The notes beneath the pieces are model-generated. The model was given only the letters and a program-made list of their open reading frames with translations, made no database searches and was not told the origin of the DNA. Positions 43,334 to 53,221 of a stretch of DNA of 64,000 nt are shown piece after piece; position 1 is the first letter of the stretch, and every line of letters begins with the position of its first letter. The stretch lies in NCBI RefSeq assembly GCF_010994035.1, contig NZ_WIXN01000002.1:186001-250000 (forward strand), written 5' to 3'. Source of the stretch: Virgibacillus aidingensis (GTDB lineage Bacteria; Bacillota; Bacilli; Bacillales; Amphibacillaceae). A program made the translations under genes and the position numbers.

Positions 43334-43744
43334 ATGCTGCATTTGGATACAGATATGGAAGGAAAGCAAATGTCTTTTGGCTATGCCCTGGAGACATTAA
43401 AAAAGTTTGGTTTTCATATTGGCGGAAATTGGGATTATGACAGGGGCATGTTTGATGGGGTGATGCATCGGGAAGGCGGAGAAACCTATTATATCCGGAT
43501 GCCTTTTCATGTGCTTGAAGGAGAACTGGACAGAAGAGATGCATGGATTGAATTTAAAAAGCCTTTTGTTATCAAACATGTAGTTAATGAAGGGCTGGAT
43601 ACGGATGAACATTCCCTGCTCACTGCAGCCGGCGGACTGAATCAATTCCAGAAACCGCTGGATAAGGACGGCTATATCCGTGATAAGAGCAAATGGCAGG
43701 AATTTGGCGAAGAAGCCATTGGTGATATATTGAATAATCTGTAA
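43334..43744 (+). CDS. YugN-like protein
   Basis: This 136-residue soluble protein has GYALETLKKFGFHIGGNWDY, GMFDGVMHREGGETYYIRMP and a C-terminal DKSKWQEFGEEAIGDILNNL, matching in memory the YugN family of Bacillus. It has no known function. AAGGAGCG precedes ATG. Confidence 0.85.
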   Translation: MLHLDTDMEGKQMSFGYALETLKKFGFHIGGNWDYDRGMFDGVMHREGGETYYIRMPFHVLEGELDRRDAWIEFKKPFVIKHVVNEGLDTDEHSLLTAAGGLNQFQKPLDKDGYIRDKSKWQEFGEEAIGDILNNL

Positions 43745-43823
43745 GACCGGTCTTTTCTTTAGCGTATAAGAGCAGCATCAGGGGAGTGCAGCAATGCAAA
43801 TAAAAGATTTCTACTATTAAATT

Positions 43824-44183
43824 CTATAGTTGTATCAAAATACTTAATATGATTTGAAAAATAGAAGAACACAGCAATACCCCCATTAATTCTATACGTA
43901 TAAAGTAATGCATTACACTTCGCTGTTTTAAATCAGCAATCTTTTTCGCAACTTTTAGATTGATGGGTACGAAATACAAAGAAAACAGGAGTCCTCCTGA
44001 AAAGGAAATACTAAGATGGATGATGGCTAAATTAGAGGTTAATTCTGCCACTGTACTCCCAATTATAAAAAAAGGTACTCCAGCCCAGATAAAGAAGGTT
44101 ATCACTAATAACACCGCTGCCATTACGGCTAACATGAAGTTCTTTTTGAGCACACTTGAACAGATTTGGAAATATAAACTCAA
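43824..44183 (-). CDS. Small integral membrane protein, unrecognised
   Basis: The 119-residue protein has about four hydrophobic segments (FMLAVMAAVLLVITFFIWAG, a central pair, and LMGVLLCSSIFQIILSILI). A short basic loop (NLKVAKKIADLKQRS) lies between helices three and four. AGGAGTGA lies just upstream of the start. I do not recognise a family. Confidence 0.6.
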   Translation of the reverse strand: MSLYFQICSSVLKKNFMLAVMAAVLLVITFFIWAGVPFFIIGSTVAELTSNLAIIHLSISFSGGLLFSLYFVPINLKVAKKIADLKQRSVMHYFIRIELMGVLLCSSIFQIILSILIQL

Positions 44184-44305
44184 AGGATCACTCCTTGAAT
44201 GGCAGGGTAAGGCCCGCGGTTAGCCGGCAGCCTGCCCTGTATTATAATCAGGCTGTTTATTGCTCTTAGGCTGAACCTTAATAAAACCATTCCTTATTTT
44301 CTGCT

Positions 44306-45244
44306 TTAATCTTCCCGGCTGCGGTAGTTTTCAAGCATTGTTTCCAAACGATCCGGATAATCGGTAAAAATGCCTGTGACGCCCCAGCTTATAAGCCGCT
44401 CCATGTCATCTTTCTCATTCACGGTATAGGGGTGAATGAGCAGACCTTCCCGCCGGACTTTTTCTACGAACTCCTTCGTTAACGATGCATGGTTTACACC
44501 AATGCCGACCGCATAACCTTTGATTTCATCCAATTCCTCCTCTGATAATACTGCTTCTTCATCCCGGTAATTTAATAGTTTGATCAATGGAATCGATGGT
44601 TCATGGTCTTTTACTTCCAATAAACTGGATTTATCGAATGACTGAATGATCACCTGGCCTTCCGGAATATCTTCGCCAATTAATTCATGCCGGTGGAGCA
44701 CTTCCAGCAATTCCTCCACCATTCCGGGGTAAATTTCGGGTGATTTCGTTTCAATATAATAATTAGCATCATGGCCGAATGTTTCCAGAACCTCATCTAA
44801 TGTCGGGACTTCTATTTGATTAAAAATCGGCTTGGCAAGGTCCGGATTTTCCTCATTAAACCAGCTGCCCACCTCAATCGCTTTGATCTCGTCAATGTCA
44901 AAATCTTTCACGGCACCTTCTTTTCCCGAGGTGCGGGATATATCTTCATCATGCAAGGCAACCAGTGTCCCGTCATTAGTCATCTGCAAATCGACTTCAA
45001 TATAATCCGCATTCATTTCTTCCCCCATTTGATAGGATACCAATGTATGCTCCGGTGCATGGCCGGACGCACCGCGGTGGGCAATATTGAGGAATCGGGT
45101 TTCGGATAACAAGGCACCATCCCGGTCTAAAGCCACTTCTCCAGCCTGATTATACTTCTCCGTTACTACTTCCGTGCTCGTTTCTCCAATATGTCCGCAG
45201 CTGGCCAGGAAAATCAGCAGTACTATAAAAATACGTATTTTCAT
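44306..45244 (-). CDS. Secreted glycerophosphodiester phosphodiesterase lipoprotein
   Basis: The 312-residue product has a lipoprotein signal (MKIRIFIVLLIFLASC) and a GDPD TIM barrel: NIAHRGASGHAPEHTLVSY with catalytic His, ADYIEVDLQMTNDGTLVALH with metal Glu/Asp and the second His, and a C-terminal HPYTVNEKDDMERLISWGVT. It should release glycerol-3-phosphate from glycerophosphodiesters or teichoic acid outside the cell. CAGGTG precedes ATG 45244. The glpD gene ends its transcript toward this gene. Confidence 0.93.
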   Translation of the reverse strand: MKIRIFIVLLIFLASCGHIGETSTEVVTEKYNQAGEVALDRDGALLSETRFLNIAHRGASGHAPEHTLVSYQMGEEMNADYIEVDLQMTNDGTLVALHDEDISRTSGKEGAVKDFDIDEIKAIEVGSWFNEENPDLAKPIFNQIEVPTLDEVLETFGHDANYYIETKSPEIYPGMVEELLEVLHRHELIGEDIPEGQVIIQSFDKSSLLEVKDHEPSIPLIKLLNYRDEEAVLSEEELDEIKGYAVGIGVNHASLTKEFVEKVRREGLLIHPYTVNEKDDMERLISWGVTGIFTDYPDRLETMLENYRSRED

Positions 45245-45437
45245 TTCTATCACCTGATTTTATTATAGCAGAATGAATATAGATAAATAGACTGCCGGCG
45301 ATTGATTCGGGCCAATAGGATATCCTTCATCTGTTCCGACACATCCTGTTTATTAACAAGAAAGTGCTGCAGGATGCTTCACATCATCCTCACCGCGTAA
45401 GGGATGCTCACGATAATTTATTTGAACTAATTATACT

Positions 45438-47087
45438 TTACACTTCAACAGGGTGGTCTGCCTCATATAGAAACTGCTCGAGTTCCGCTTCATATCTTTC
45501 CATCTGTTTCTCAGTCCATTCAAAGAGTCTCTTCATTTCCTCCATAACCGCTTCCTTTTCCTTTTTCACCCAATCAATATTAAAAAACATTGCACCTGTA
45601 CGCCGGATGAAGAAATCCGTTGGCTTGCAGGCTGCTTCGTATTCCATACTGTAATGCAGCATTGCCCATGTCAGCGGATGCAATCGGCTGTTATTCACTT
45701 TCCCTTGCTTATATAAATCAAAGAGTACAGGGGCATTCGATCCGTATTTTTCTGCTAAAAATCTGGCATCTTCAGTGGCAAGTCCTGCTTTCTTACCTAT
45801 AATTATTTGCTCTTTCACAAACTCCGGGAAACCTTCCGATCCGCCAACATTACCGCCGGATATAGGCAATGCTTTCGTGCTGGCACTATTTGGCTGAAAA
45901 TGTTTCCCCGCTATTCTTTTCACTACTGCATCCACCGCTCCCTCAGCCATTTTTCTGTAGCCTGTTAATTTCCCTCCTGCGATGGAAATAAGACCTGAGT
46001 CTGAAATAAAGATTTCGTCCTTACGTGAAACTTCTGAAGGGGACTTGCCTTCCTCATGAATTAAAGGTCTTAAACCAGCCCAGCTTGATTCCACGTCAGT
46101 AACAGAAAGCTGTAATCCGGGAAACATGAAATCAATGGATTGCAATATATAATCCCGATCATTTTCCGTCATAGTCGGAAAGGCAATATTGTCTTCATAG
46201 ACGGTATCCGTTGTACCGACATAGGTTTTCCCGTCACGGGGAATGGCAAACATCATTCTGCCGTCCGGCGTATCGAAATAAACAGCCTGCTTCAGCGGGA
46301 AACGCTGCTTGTCAAAAACAAGGTGCACCCCTTTTGTTAATTGAAGGGTTTTTCCTTTCTTTGATTGATCTATTTCACGGATGGTATCTACCCACGGACC
46401 TGTTGCATTGATAACGTGTTTCGTTTTAATCTCGTGAATTTCACCTGATAACTGATCCTCTACCTGGATGCCGGCCACTGTGCCGTTTTCATACTTAAAG
46501 TTAGTTACTTTGGCATAATTTAGAGCAAGTGCGCCATTTTCCACAGCTTTTTTAAGTACCTCTATCGTCAGCCGGGCATCATCCGTCCGGTATTCCACGT
46601 AATAGCCGGACCCGAGGAGCCCATTTTCTTTTAATAACGGCTCCATTTCCAATGTCTCTTTACGACTTAGCATTTTCCTTCTTTCCGACTTCTTTACACC
46701 TGCAAGGAAATCATACACCCGCAAACCTATGTTTGTCATAAAAGGTCCGAATGTACCGCTTTTATAAAAGGGCAGCATCATCCATTCCGGTGTAGTAACG
46801 TGGGGGCCATTTTCATATACGATGGCACGCTCTTTGCCGACCTCGGATACCATTTTCAGTTCAAATTGTTTCAAATATCTTAAGCCGCCATGAACTAACT
46901 TTGTGGAACGGCTGGAAGTTCCCGCTGCAAAATCCTGCATATCGAATAAGGCGACACTTAAACCACGCATACTGGCATCCAGCGCTATCCCCGCGCCGGT
47001 AATCCCCCCACCTATAATAATTACATCCAAATCACTTAATTCCATTCTGTTGAATATATTTTTACGACTTCTGCTTGATAAACGCAT
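45438..47087 (-). CDS. glpD: Aerobic glycerol-3-phosphate dehydrogenase
   Basis: The 549-residue flavoprotein oxidises glycerol-3-phosphate to dihydroxyacetone phosphate at the membrane. FAD loop VIIIGGGITGAGIALDASMR, SSRSTKLVHGGLRYLKQFEL, VINATGPWVDTIREID and the C-terminal LTWAMLHYSMEYEAACKPTD are GlpD hallmarks. AAAGGATG precedes ATG 47087 at 8 bases; ATG 47096 overlaps that site. It lies behind a GlpP-type leader terminator and the glpP gene. Confidence 0.95.
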   Translation of the reverse strand: MRLSSRSRKNIFNRMELSDLDVIIIGGGITGAGIALDASMRGLSVALFDMQDFAAGTSSRSTKLVHGGLRYLKQFELKMVSEVGKERAIVYENGPHVTTPEWMMLPFYKSGTFGPFMTNIGLRVYDFLAGVKKSERRKMLSRKETLEMEPLLKENGLLGSGYYVEYRTDDARLTIEVLKKAVENGALALNYAKVTNFKYENGTVAGIQVEDQLSGEIHEIKTKHVINATGPWVDTIREIDQSKKGKTLQLTKGVHLVFDKQRFPLKQAVYFDTPDGRMMFAIPRDGKTYVGTTDTVYEDNIAFPTMTENDRDYILQSIDFMFPGLQLSVTDVESSWAGLRPLIHEEGKSPSEVSRKDEIFISDSGLISIAGGKLTGYRKMAEGAVDAVVKRIAGKHFQPNSASTKALPISGGNVGGSEGFPEFVKEQIIIGKKAGLATEDARFLAEKYGSNAPVLFDLYKQGKVNNSRLHPLTWAMLHYSMEYEAACKPTDFFIRRTGAMFFNIDWVKKEKEAVMEEMKRLFEWTEKQMERYEAELEQFLYEADHPVEV

Positions 47088-47243
47088 TGTACTCATCCTT
47101 TCTGCAACAAATATAGCTAATTATTCCGGGATTCCTTAAGATATGTTTTGGCGAATTTGCAAATAACTTTCCCGGAGGAGTTGATTTCTTGCAGCTAAAA
47201 TTATTTGCATGCTTATCTCCTGTCCAGCACTTTTCCAATGTTA

Positions 47244-47302
47244 ATAAAAAAGGAGAACACAAATATACCTTCCCTAAGGAAAGATAAACATTGTGTTCTC
47301 CT
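47244..47302 (-). promoter_or_regulatory. glpD leader terminator, probable GlpP antitermination target
   Basis: AGGAGAACACAA (47302-47291) pairs perfectly with TTGTGTTCTCCT (47262-47251) and TTTTTTATT follows. The rest of 47088-47376 holds no gene. In Bacillus subtilis the glpD leader has such a hairpin, and GlpP with glycerol-3-phosphate prevents termination. Here glpP is the next gene upstream. Confidence 0.88.
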
Positions 47303-47376
47303 AAATCTCCACTAAGATTAATTAACTTTGGTTCCTATTTTACTCTAAATTATCACTATTTGTCTATAATAGCAGA

Positions 47377-47946
47377 TCAATTATTAATTTTAAATTTCCG
47401 GATAGCACTATTATAATTCCATAACTCTTTACGTGATGTTGTTATTGCGACTGCGCCGTGGTTTAAAGCAAGCTCGATATCTTCCGTTGACCTGATTAAG
47501 CCGCCGGCAATGACAGGTGTCTCTGTCTGTTCAGCGATTTCTTGAATGATAGGATGAATAATGCCGGGCAGTACTTCGATATAATCCGGTTTTGTTTTAT
47601 CTACCAGTTCAATATTCTTCCTGATAGCTGAGCTGTCAATGGCAAACATTCGCTGAATTGCTACTAAACCATTTTTCTTTGCCATGGAAATAATATTTCC
47701 GCGTGTAGATATAACACCGTCTACTTTCATATGATGAACAAGCAGTTCCATCCCATACTGATCAACCTTCAGCCCATTTATTAAATCCAGATGGACGATA
47801 ATCTGCTTATCAAACTGCTTTGCATATTTCACCAGATTTGCCAATAGGGCTATACGCGTTTCAAGCAATATAATAATTTTATGGTCTGATTTTAAAAGTT
47901 TTTCAAAATCTTTTATTTTTCTGACGGCTGGTACGACTCCCTGCAT
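47377..47946 (-). CDS. glpP: GlpP glycerol-3-phosphate-responsive antiterminator
   Basis: The 189-residue TIM-barrel protein has IIVHLDLINGLKVDQYGMEL, GVISTRGNIISMAKKNGLVA, KPDYIEVLPGIIHPIIQEIA and AGGLIRSTEDIELALNHGAV, the GlpP family pattern. It senses glycerol-3-phosphate and binds glp leader RNA. AAGGTGGAG lies three bases before ATG 47946; the frame is open further upstream without a better site. Confidence 0.92.
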   Translation of the reverse strand: MQGVVPAVRKIKDFEKLLKSDHKIIILLETRIALLANLVKYAKQFDKQIIVHLDLINGLKVDQYGMELLVHHMKVDGVISTRGNIISMAKKNGLVAIQRMFAIDSSAIRKNIELVDKTKPDYIEVLPGIIHPIIQEIAEQTETPVIAGGLIRSTEDIELALNHGAVAITTSRKELWNYNSAIRKFKINN

Positions 47947-48115
47947 AGGCTCCACCTTAAATCCCCCTATCCGTATGCAATTGGTGTAAATTAACAAGTA
48001 TTTATCTATAAGAAGCAAAGTCTTTACCCATTTTTAAATACACCTTTGCATTACTATTCTACTGATAAATAAATCACTAATAACTTCATCATTTGCGCCT
48101 GTGATAAGCAATTAA

Positions 48116-49720
48116 TTATATCAATCCCAACACAGTACGTGAAATATTCATAGAATGCTTATAAATCTGCAGCAATTGATTCGTTATGTCCAAGTATACC
48201 GCACTTATATCAGGATTGTACTCCTGTTTATTAATTAAACTATTAAAATGCTCAAATTTAATATCGTTCTCAAATTGATTTACAAAGGATTGCGACTGAA
48301 TATTTTCCCTTGCAATTAAGGTATCATTATCCCTAAAGGCTGATAAAGAGTTGGAATTGGCTCTCTCTATGTAGAAAAGGAGTTCTTTTATCTGGGACAA
48401 GTCTTTCTTGCCCAATTCTATATTCTTCTTACTTACTTTTTCAGCAGCACCTACAAAGCGCAATACAGAATCTCCAATATGCTCAATATCATTTAATATA
48501 TGGAGCAGTTTTACTTCTTCATTGGATTGGCTGTTCGTGAGATCATTTTGTCCCAGCTTCAGTAAATATTTCTGAATTGTTATATAGGATGTATCTATGA
48601 TACTTTCAGTTTTCACCAGTTCTTTTGCTTCATGCTTTCCATCCATAAAGTTCACTAACTGCTTAATCATATCTGTTTGAACAAGGGTTGCTAACTTGAC
48701 AATTTCCCGCTTGCTATGAATGAGTGCTTCTTCGGGAACATCAAGTATTTTGTCATTCAGCTTAACACGAAATACCGGCTCTTCTTCCTTTTCCGGAAAA
48801 AAATGTTTAAAACCTTTTGCCACCATTGGCAGCAATGGCAGGAAAATCAATGTATTTACGACATTAAATAATGTATGGAAATGGGCAACTTGTCTTCCCG
48901 GATCTCCAGGTAAATATCCAATTATCTGCATCATGATTGGCAGAAAGATCAGGAACAGCACTGCTCCCGAAAAATTAAACAGAAATGAAAAAAAAGCTAA
49001 TTTTTTCCCTTCACTACTCATTGAAAGACTGGACACGATAACTGGAATCGCTGACCCTGCATTAGCCCCCAATATAAGTGGTATAAGTACCTCTGCCGTC
49101 ATAATTCCATTGTCAATAAAGGCAATACCAATCAGGATAACCGCTGCGCTGCTGTGAAATAATGCAGCTAAAAGCATGGCAAGGAAGGCAAAAAGTACAG
49201 GCTGTCCGGAAACATACAATAATGCGTCAATAACCGGTTCATAGGAACTTACCGGGGATACAGAACTGGATATAAGAGATATTCCGTAAAAAATAAAACC
49301 GATACTAAGTAAAATCAGACCTGAATTTTTCCATTTTGAATGCTTTATAAATACCGTGATGACTGCCCCGAAAAAAATGAACAATGTGCTGTACTCTGAT
49401 ATATTAAACGTTAAAACCTGAACCGTCAGCGTTGTTCCAATAGCAGAACCAATAATGATTCCAAAAGCCTGACTGAGGCTGAGTACAGCACTGCTGACGA
49501 GTCCAACAACCAGGATGGATGTAACAGTACTGCTTTGCAGGAAAAAGGTTGCTGCGATTCCACTGAATATGCCTTTCCAGCGTTTATCCGTTATTTTTAT
49601 TAAATAAGCACGTATTTTTGAAGCTGCAATTCGCTGTAAACTATTACTTAAGAGATGGGTACCATATAAGAAAATACCCAGCCCGCCGAAAAAACCCAGT
49701 ATAATTGTTAAAAATTCCAT
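48116..49720 (-). CDS. Na/Pi cotransporter with C-terminal PhoU-like domain
   Basis: The 534-residue protein has NptA/PNaS repeats: FFGGLGIFLYGTHLLSNSLQ and FFLQSSTVTSILVVGLVSS with the QSSS/T motif, and a second one in LFHSSAAVILIGIAFIDNG. After about nine helices (to about 310) comes a cytosolic helical PhoU-like part with ILNDIEHIGDSVLRFVGAAE. It should import phosphate with sodium. A separate PhoU protein lies just upstream. Confidence 0.92.
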   Translation of the reverse strand: MEFLTIILGFFGGLGIFLYGTHLLSNSLQRIAASKIRAYLIKITDKRWKGIFSGIAATFFLQSSTVTSILVVGLVSSAVLSLSQAFGIIIGSAIGTTLTVQVLTFNISEYSTLFIFFGAVITVFIKHSKWKNSGLILLSIGFIFYGISLISSSVSPVSSYEPVIDALLYVSGQPVLFAFLAMLLAALFHSSAAVILIGIAFIDNGIMTAEVLIPLILGANAGSAIPVIVSSLSMSSEGKKLAFFSFLFNFSGAVLFLIFLPIMMQIIGYLPGDPGRQVAHFHTLFNVVNTLIFLPLLPMVAKGFKHFFPEKEEEPVFRVKLNDKILDVPEEALIHSKREIVKLATLVQTDMIKQLVNFMDGKHEAKELVKTESIIDTSYITIQKYLLKLGQNDLTNSQSNEEVKLLHILNDIEHIGDSVLRFVGAAEKVSKKNIELGKKDLSQIKELLFYIERANSNSLSAFRDNDTLIARENIQSQSFVNQFENDIKFEHFNSLINKQEYNPDISAVYLDITNQLLQIYKHSMNISRTVLGLI

Positions 49721-49903
49721 TTACTGACCCTACACCAACTTCCTGACCTGTCACGGCCATTTAATGGGAGGTTTTAAGGATTTTAGCATAATCCTTCCCC
49801 ATAGAATGTTTTTTAAAATTACTGACTGAAGCCACGCTTAGATAAAAGTTTTTGCTTAATTGGAAACCTGGAGCACAAGGCTAAGTTGAAACTTCTAAAC
49901 TTA

Positions 49904-50569
49904 TTACCTTTCAGGTATATCAGAGGCTTCTTTCTCCACAGTCCGAATGGTCTCTTTATACTTTTTTGAACAATTAACCAAATGGTCACCGATCCTTTCT
50001 AAAAAGCGGCTGATAACAATCATTTTTAACTTACTTTCTGTGATTTTTTTTTCTACTTCAATGTGACTGACGAGCATTTGATAAGTGTCCTTATTCAGCT
50101 TATTAACGTGCTGATCGTGCAGAATAACCTGGTTCAGTACATTAATTTCATCATTTTTCATTCCATCCATCAGCCAATGCATCATTTTCTGTTCATAGAC
50201 AAAAAATTTGCGGATTAATGGTTTTAATTCCTCTACGTCTTGAACTTCACTGATTGTAATAATGTTTGTTAGCTGGTCCCCAATCCGTTCCAGATCCCGG
50301 ATGATGCGATTCATGGAAAACAGCCATTTAATCTCTTTCATGTTTAATTGCTGAAGAGAAATAATCTCTAAAATATAAGACTCTATCTTTCTTTCAATTT
50401 GATCAACACTATTTTCAGCCTTTAAAATATGCTCTCTCTGTTTATCGGAGGGGTCATTTAAGAAGTCAGTGTAGTAATTGGTCATATTTAGCAAATGATC
50501 GATAATACTTAAAGTGAGGGATTTAATTTCTTTGCGTTTTGTTGCGTAGTAGTTTTCCCTGCTTAACAT
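49904..50569 (-). CDS. phoU: PhoU-type phosphate regulator
   Basis: This 221-residue all-helical protein has two PhoU repeats, each with the metal-binding E/DxxxD-type motif: MNRIIRDLERIGDQLTNI in the first half and VISRFLERIGDHLVNCSKKY in the second. PhoU tunes phosphate uptake and signalling. GGGGGTG precedes ATG 50569, giving the normal length; the longer frame to 50659 adds a hydrophobic stretch that is not part of PhoU. It is co-directional with the Na/Pi carrier. Confidence 0.9.
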   Translation of the reverse strand: MLSRENYYATKRKEIKSLTLSIIDHLLNMTNYYTDFLNDPSDKQREHILKAENSVDQIERKIESYILEIISLQQLNMKEIKWLFSMNRIIRDLERIGDQLTNIITISEVQDVEELKPLIRKFFVYEQKMMHWLMDGMKNDEINVLNQVILHDQHVNKLNKDTYQMLVSHIEVEKKITESKLKMIVISRFLERIGDHLVNCSKKYKETIRTVEKEASDIPER

Positions 50570-51067
50570 GTTTATCACCCCCATTATGCCTAGGATAGTA
50601 AGAGGCTGTAACAAAGCAACATTAGTAAACAGTGATCCGAATTTCTTTATACCCTGCACTTAAGTTTCGGAAATTTACTCTGCTTTCCCCGCTGGCATAA
50701 GTGCAACCTGCGGTCAAATTCTTTTTAATGTCTGCTTTGACGCGGGCGGCTGGAAAGCCTCCTTGCGCCCGTTGTACTGCAGGTATCTCTGAAGTGCAAC
50801 ACTCCAAATTGCCGCCACGTCTTCAGGGGGCTCACTGATATCTTTACTCCCGCTGGATCCTGTGTATATTTCCGGAGCTAATATGGCAGATTGTTCGTCT
50901 TTTCCATGCTTACTCAGCGTTCTGTCTCAGCCTCTATTCAGATTGACATGATTTATTGTTCTGAAATACCACTATATTCTTCTAAATTAAAAAACATCCC
51001 ACTTATATACTGATGACAGGATATGCTGCCCATTTTTATGAACAACTGCTTTCATCTCTCTGCGGAG
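50570..51067. other. Gene-free region, locally GC-rich
   Basis: Nearly 500 bases without a credible gene. The part from about 50690 to 50870 is richer in GC than its surroundings and contains several small imperfect inverted repeats. It could be a decayed gene or a dispersed intergenic element. No terminator or promoter was fixed. Confidence 0.4.
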
Positions 51068-51796
51068 CTATAATTTGGTGAAAATGTCCGGATTATTGGA
51101 AAACACACCATCAACCCCATAATCCAGGAGCTGTTCATACCGACTTTCGCTATTTACCGTATACGGAAAAACTTTATAACCCAGAGAATGGCATTCTTCA
51201 ATTAATTTTCTATCTGTCCAATTTTGCATCGGATGTATGCTGTAAATATCCAGGCCGCAATACCTGGCGTATTCCCATGGTTTTAACAGCCGGTAATAAA
51301 ATAGTAAACCTATTGGAATATCTGGATTTAATTCCTGAAAGTTTTTTAAAGCTTCATGATCAAATGAAGAAACAATCACTCTATCCTCAAACTTATGATT
51401 TTTTAAACAGTCGGTCACCGCTTGCTCAATTCCTTTATATACTATCGGAATATTTTTTATTTCCACATTTAACAATATATTTTCAGGGAGTATTTCCAGG
51501 ATTTCATCCAATGTGGCTAAAGAAACGCCTGTAAATTCTTCAGAAAACGATGAACCGATATCAATTTGTTTAATTTCCTTTAATGTGTAATCCTTTACGT
51601 ATCCAGGAAACATCTTATTGAAGCGCGCTAACTCCTGATCGTGGATAACAACCAATTTGTTATCCCTTGTAAGCTGCACATCAAGCTCGATCCCCCGAAT
51701 GTTATGGTCCAATGCTTTTTGCATGGCCGGCAATGTATTTTCAGGGGCCTCTGTAAGAGAGCCCCTGTGTGCAAAGTTTAAAACCAAATTATTCAC
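51068..51796 (-). CDS. ugpQ: Cytosolic glycerophosphodiester phosphodiesterase (UgpQ/GlpQ2 type)
   Basis: The 242-residue GDPD barrel lacks a signal peptide. NFAHRGSLTEAPENTLPAMQ holds catalytic His, GIELDVQLTRDNKLVVIHDQ the metal acids and the second His, and DYGVDGVFSNNPD the end of the barrel. It would split imported glycerophosphodiesters to glycerol-3-phosphate and an alcohol. It is the last gene behind ugpBEA, mirroring E. coli ugpBAECQ. The GTG start has only a weak ribosome-binding site. Confidence 0.92.
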   Translation of the reverse strand: MNNLVLNFAHRGSLTEAPENTLPAMQKALDHNIRGIELDVQLTRDNKLVVIHDQELARFNKMFPGYVKDYTLKEIKQIDIGSSFSEEFTGVSLATLDEILEILPENILLNVEIKNIPIVYKGIEQAVTDCLKNHKFEDRVIVSSFDHEALKNFQELNPDIPIGLLFYYRLLKPWEYARYCGLDIYSIHPMQNWTDRKLIEECHSLGYKVFPYTVNSESRYEQLLDYGVDGVFSNNPDIFTKL

Positions 51797-51881
51797 TCGC
51801 TTTTAAGGAGCTTTTCCGTCACTCAAGCAGTGAAATTAACTGGTTCCGGCAAAAGCCCCCTCATTATTTCTGATTCAACCA

Positions 51882-53198
51882 TTACTGCAGGGCATCGGTA
51901 ATTCTTTGTGCTGCTTCATCCAATGCTTCCTGAGGGTCACGTCCTTCATACATTTCACCTAGTGCCGTTTCAACAATTTGTCTTGCCTCCGGTAATACTT
52001 CTGTTAATGCTCCCTGCGTTGCAGGACTGGCCGTGGTGCTTTCCAACTGATCAACAGCAGTCCGGAAGATTGGATATTCTTCATAAACTTCATTTAAAGC
52101 GTCCTCTTCATAGGCTGCTGGTGTGATTGGGAAATAACCAGTTGCAGCTGCCCATTCTGCTTGAACTTCCGGGTCAGTCGTGTATTTAACAAACTCCCAT
52201 GCGGCCTGTTGCTCCTCTTCAGATACCTGATTTGTAATCCAAATGGACGCACCGCCAACAATGACACCTTCCGGATCCATGCCGTCTGCAACAGGGATAA
52301 AAGCAGAACCGACTTCAAATGGGGAATTTTCTATTACTTGTGCTGTATTCGCTGTAGAATCTAAATACATACCCACTTGCCCGGCAAAAAATGGTCCGCG
52401 GGGATCTTCCCAGTTACTTCCGTAATTCCGGAAAGTACCGGCCTCATTCATTTCATTTAACCAGTTAAAGATGTTTAATCCTTCCTCAGAGTTGATCAAT
52501 GCTTCTGCAGCATCCCCGCTGCGTCCATTGTCGTTATCCAGGTAAAGTGCACCCTGGTTTGCAAGCAGCTGTTCGACGAACCAGCCTATAGTTGCCATGG
52601 TGAAGCCATACGTATCATCATCAGATAACACCTCAGCAGCTTCACTCACTTCGCTGAACGTACTTGGAGGATTTTCCGGATCCAAACCTGCCTCTTCAAA
52701 CATATCCTTGTTATAGAACATAACAGCATTGGAAGTATTAAAAGGCATGGAGTATAATTCTCCTTCTAACTCATAATAAGATAAAATATTTTCTTCCAAA
52801 GTAGAGGTATCAAAATTATCTGCATCAATAAACTCCTGCATCGGCGTAATAAATCCGCTTTCACTCATATACTTAGTGCCGATTTCAAATACTTGTACAA
52901 TTGCAGGCGCTTCATCTGAACCGCCTACTGCACGCAGCTGGGCTAATGAATCATCGTAGCTTCCCTGATAGATTGCACGCACTTCGACTGTATCGGACTG
53001 CTCATTAAAGCTATCTACAATCGCCTCCAGAGACTCACCGTTAATACCACTCATTGCATGCCAGAAATCAATTTGTATTTTATCCTCTGAAGCACCGTCA
53101 TCACTGGATCCGCCTTCACCATCATCGCTGTTGTTGCATGCAGCCAATGTTAGCATAAGAACCAAAAACAATGCTAAACTGCCAAAGAATTTTTTCAT
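51882..53198 (-). CDS. ugpB: Glycerol-3-phosphate / glycerophosphodiester ABC binding lipoprotein (UgpB-like)
   Basis: The 438-residue protein has a lipoprotein signal (LVLMLTLAAC, Cys near 21), an acidic Gly/Ser/Asp linker and a family-1 binding fold. IDFWHAMSGINGESLEAIVD, TSNAVMFYNKDMFEEAGLDP and GASIWITNQVSEEEQQAAWE closely follow UgpB. AAAGGGGAA precedes ATG. With two permeases and ugpQ this forms an Ugp system. Confidence 0.92.
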   Translation of the reverse strand: MKKFFGSLALFLVLMLTLAACNNSDDGEGGSSDDGASEDKIQIDFWHAMSGINGESLEAIVDSFNEQSDTVEVRAIYQGSYDDSLAQLRAVGGSDEAPAIVQVFEIGTKYMSESGFITPMQEFIDADNFDTSTLEENILSYYELEGELYSMPFNTSNAVMFYNKDMFEEAGLDPENPPSTFSEVSEAAEVLSDDDTYGFTMATIGWFVEQLLANQGALYLDNDNGRSGDAAEALINSEEGLNIFNWLNEMNEAGTFRNYGSNWEDPRGPFFAGQVGMYLDSTANTAQVIENSPFEVGSAFIPVADGMDPEGVIVGGASIWITNQVSEEEQQAAWEFVKYTTDPEVQAEWAAATGYFPITPAAYEEDALNEVYEEYPIFRTAVDQLESTTASPATQGALTEVLPEARQIVETALGEMYEGRDPQEALDEAAQRITDALQ

Positions 53199-53221
53199 TT
53201 TTTCATTTCCCCTTTCAATTT

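Noticed and set aside
50622-50807. 61-residue minus-strand frame in the GC-rich gap
   Set aside because: No start signal and no protein-like pattern; it is more likely chance in a GC-rich stretch.
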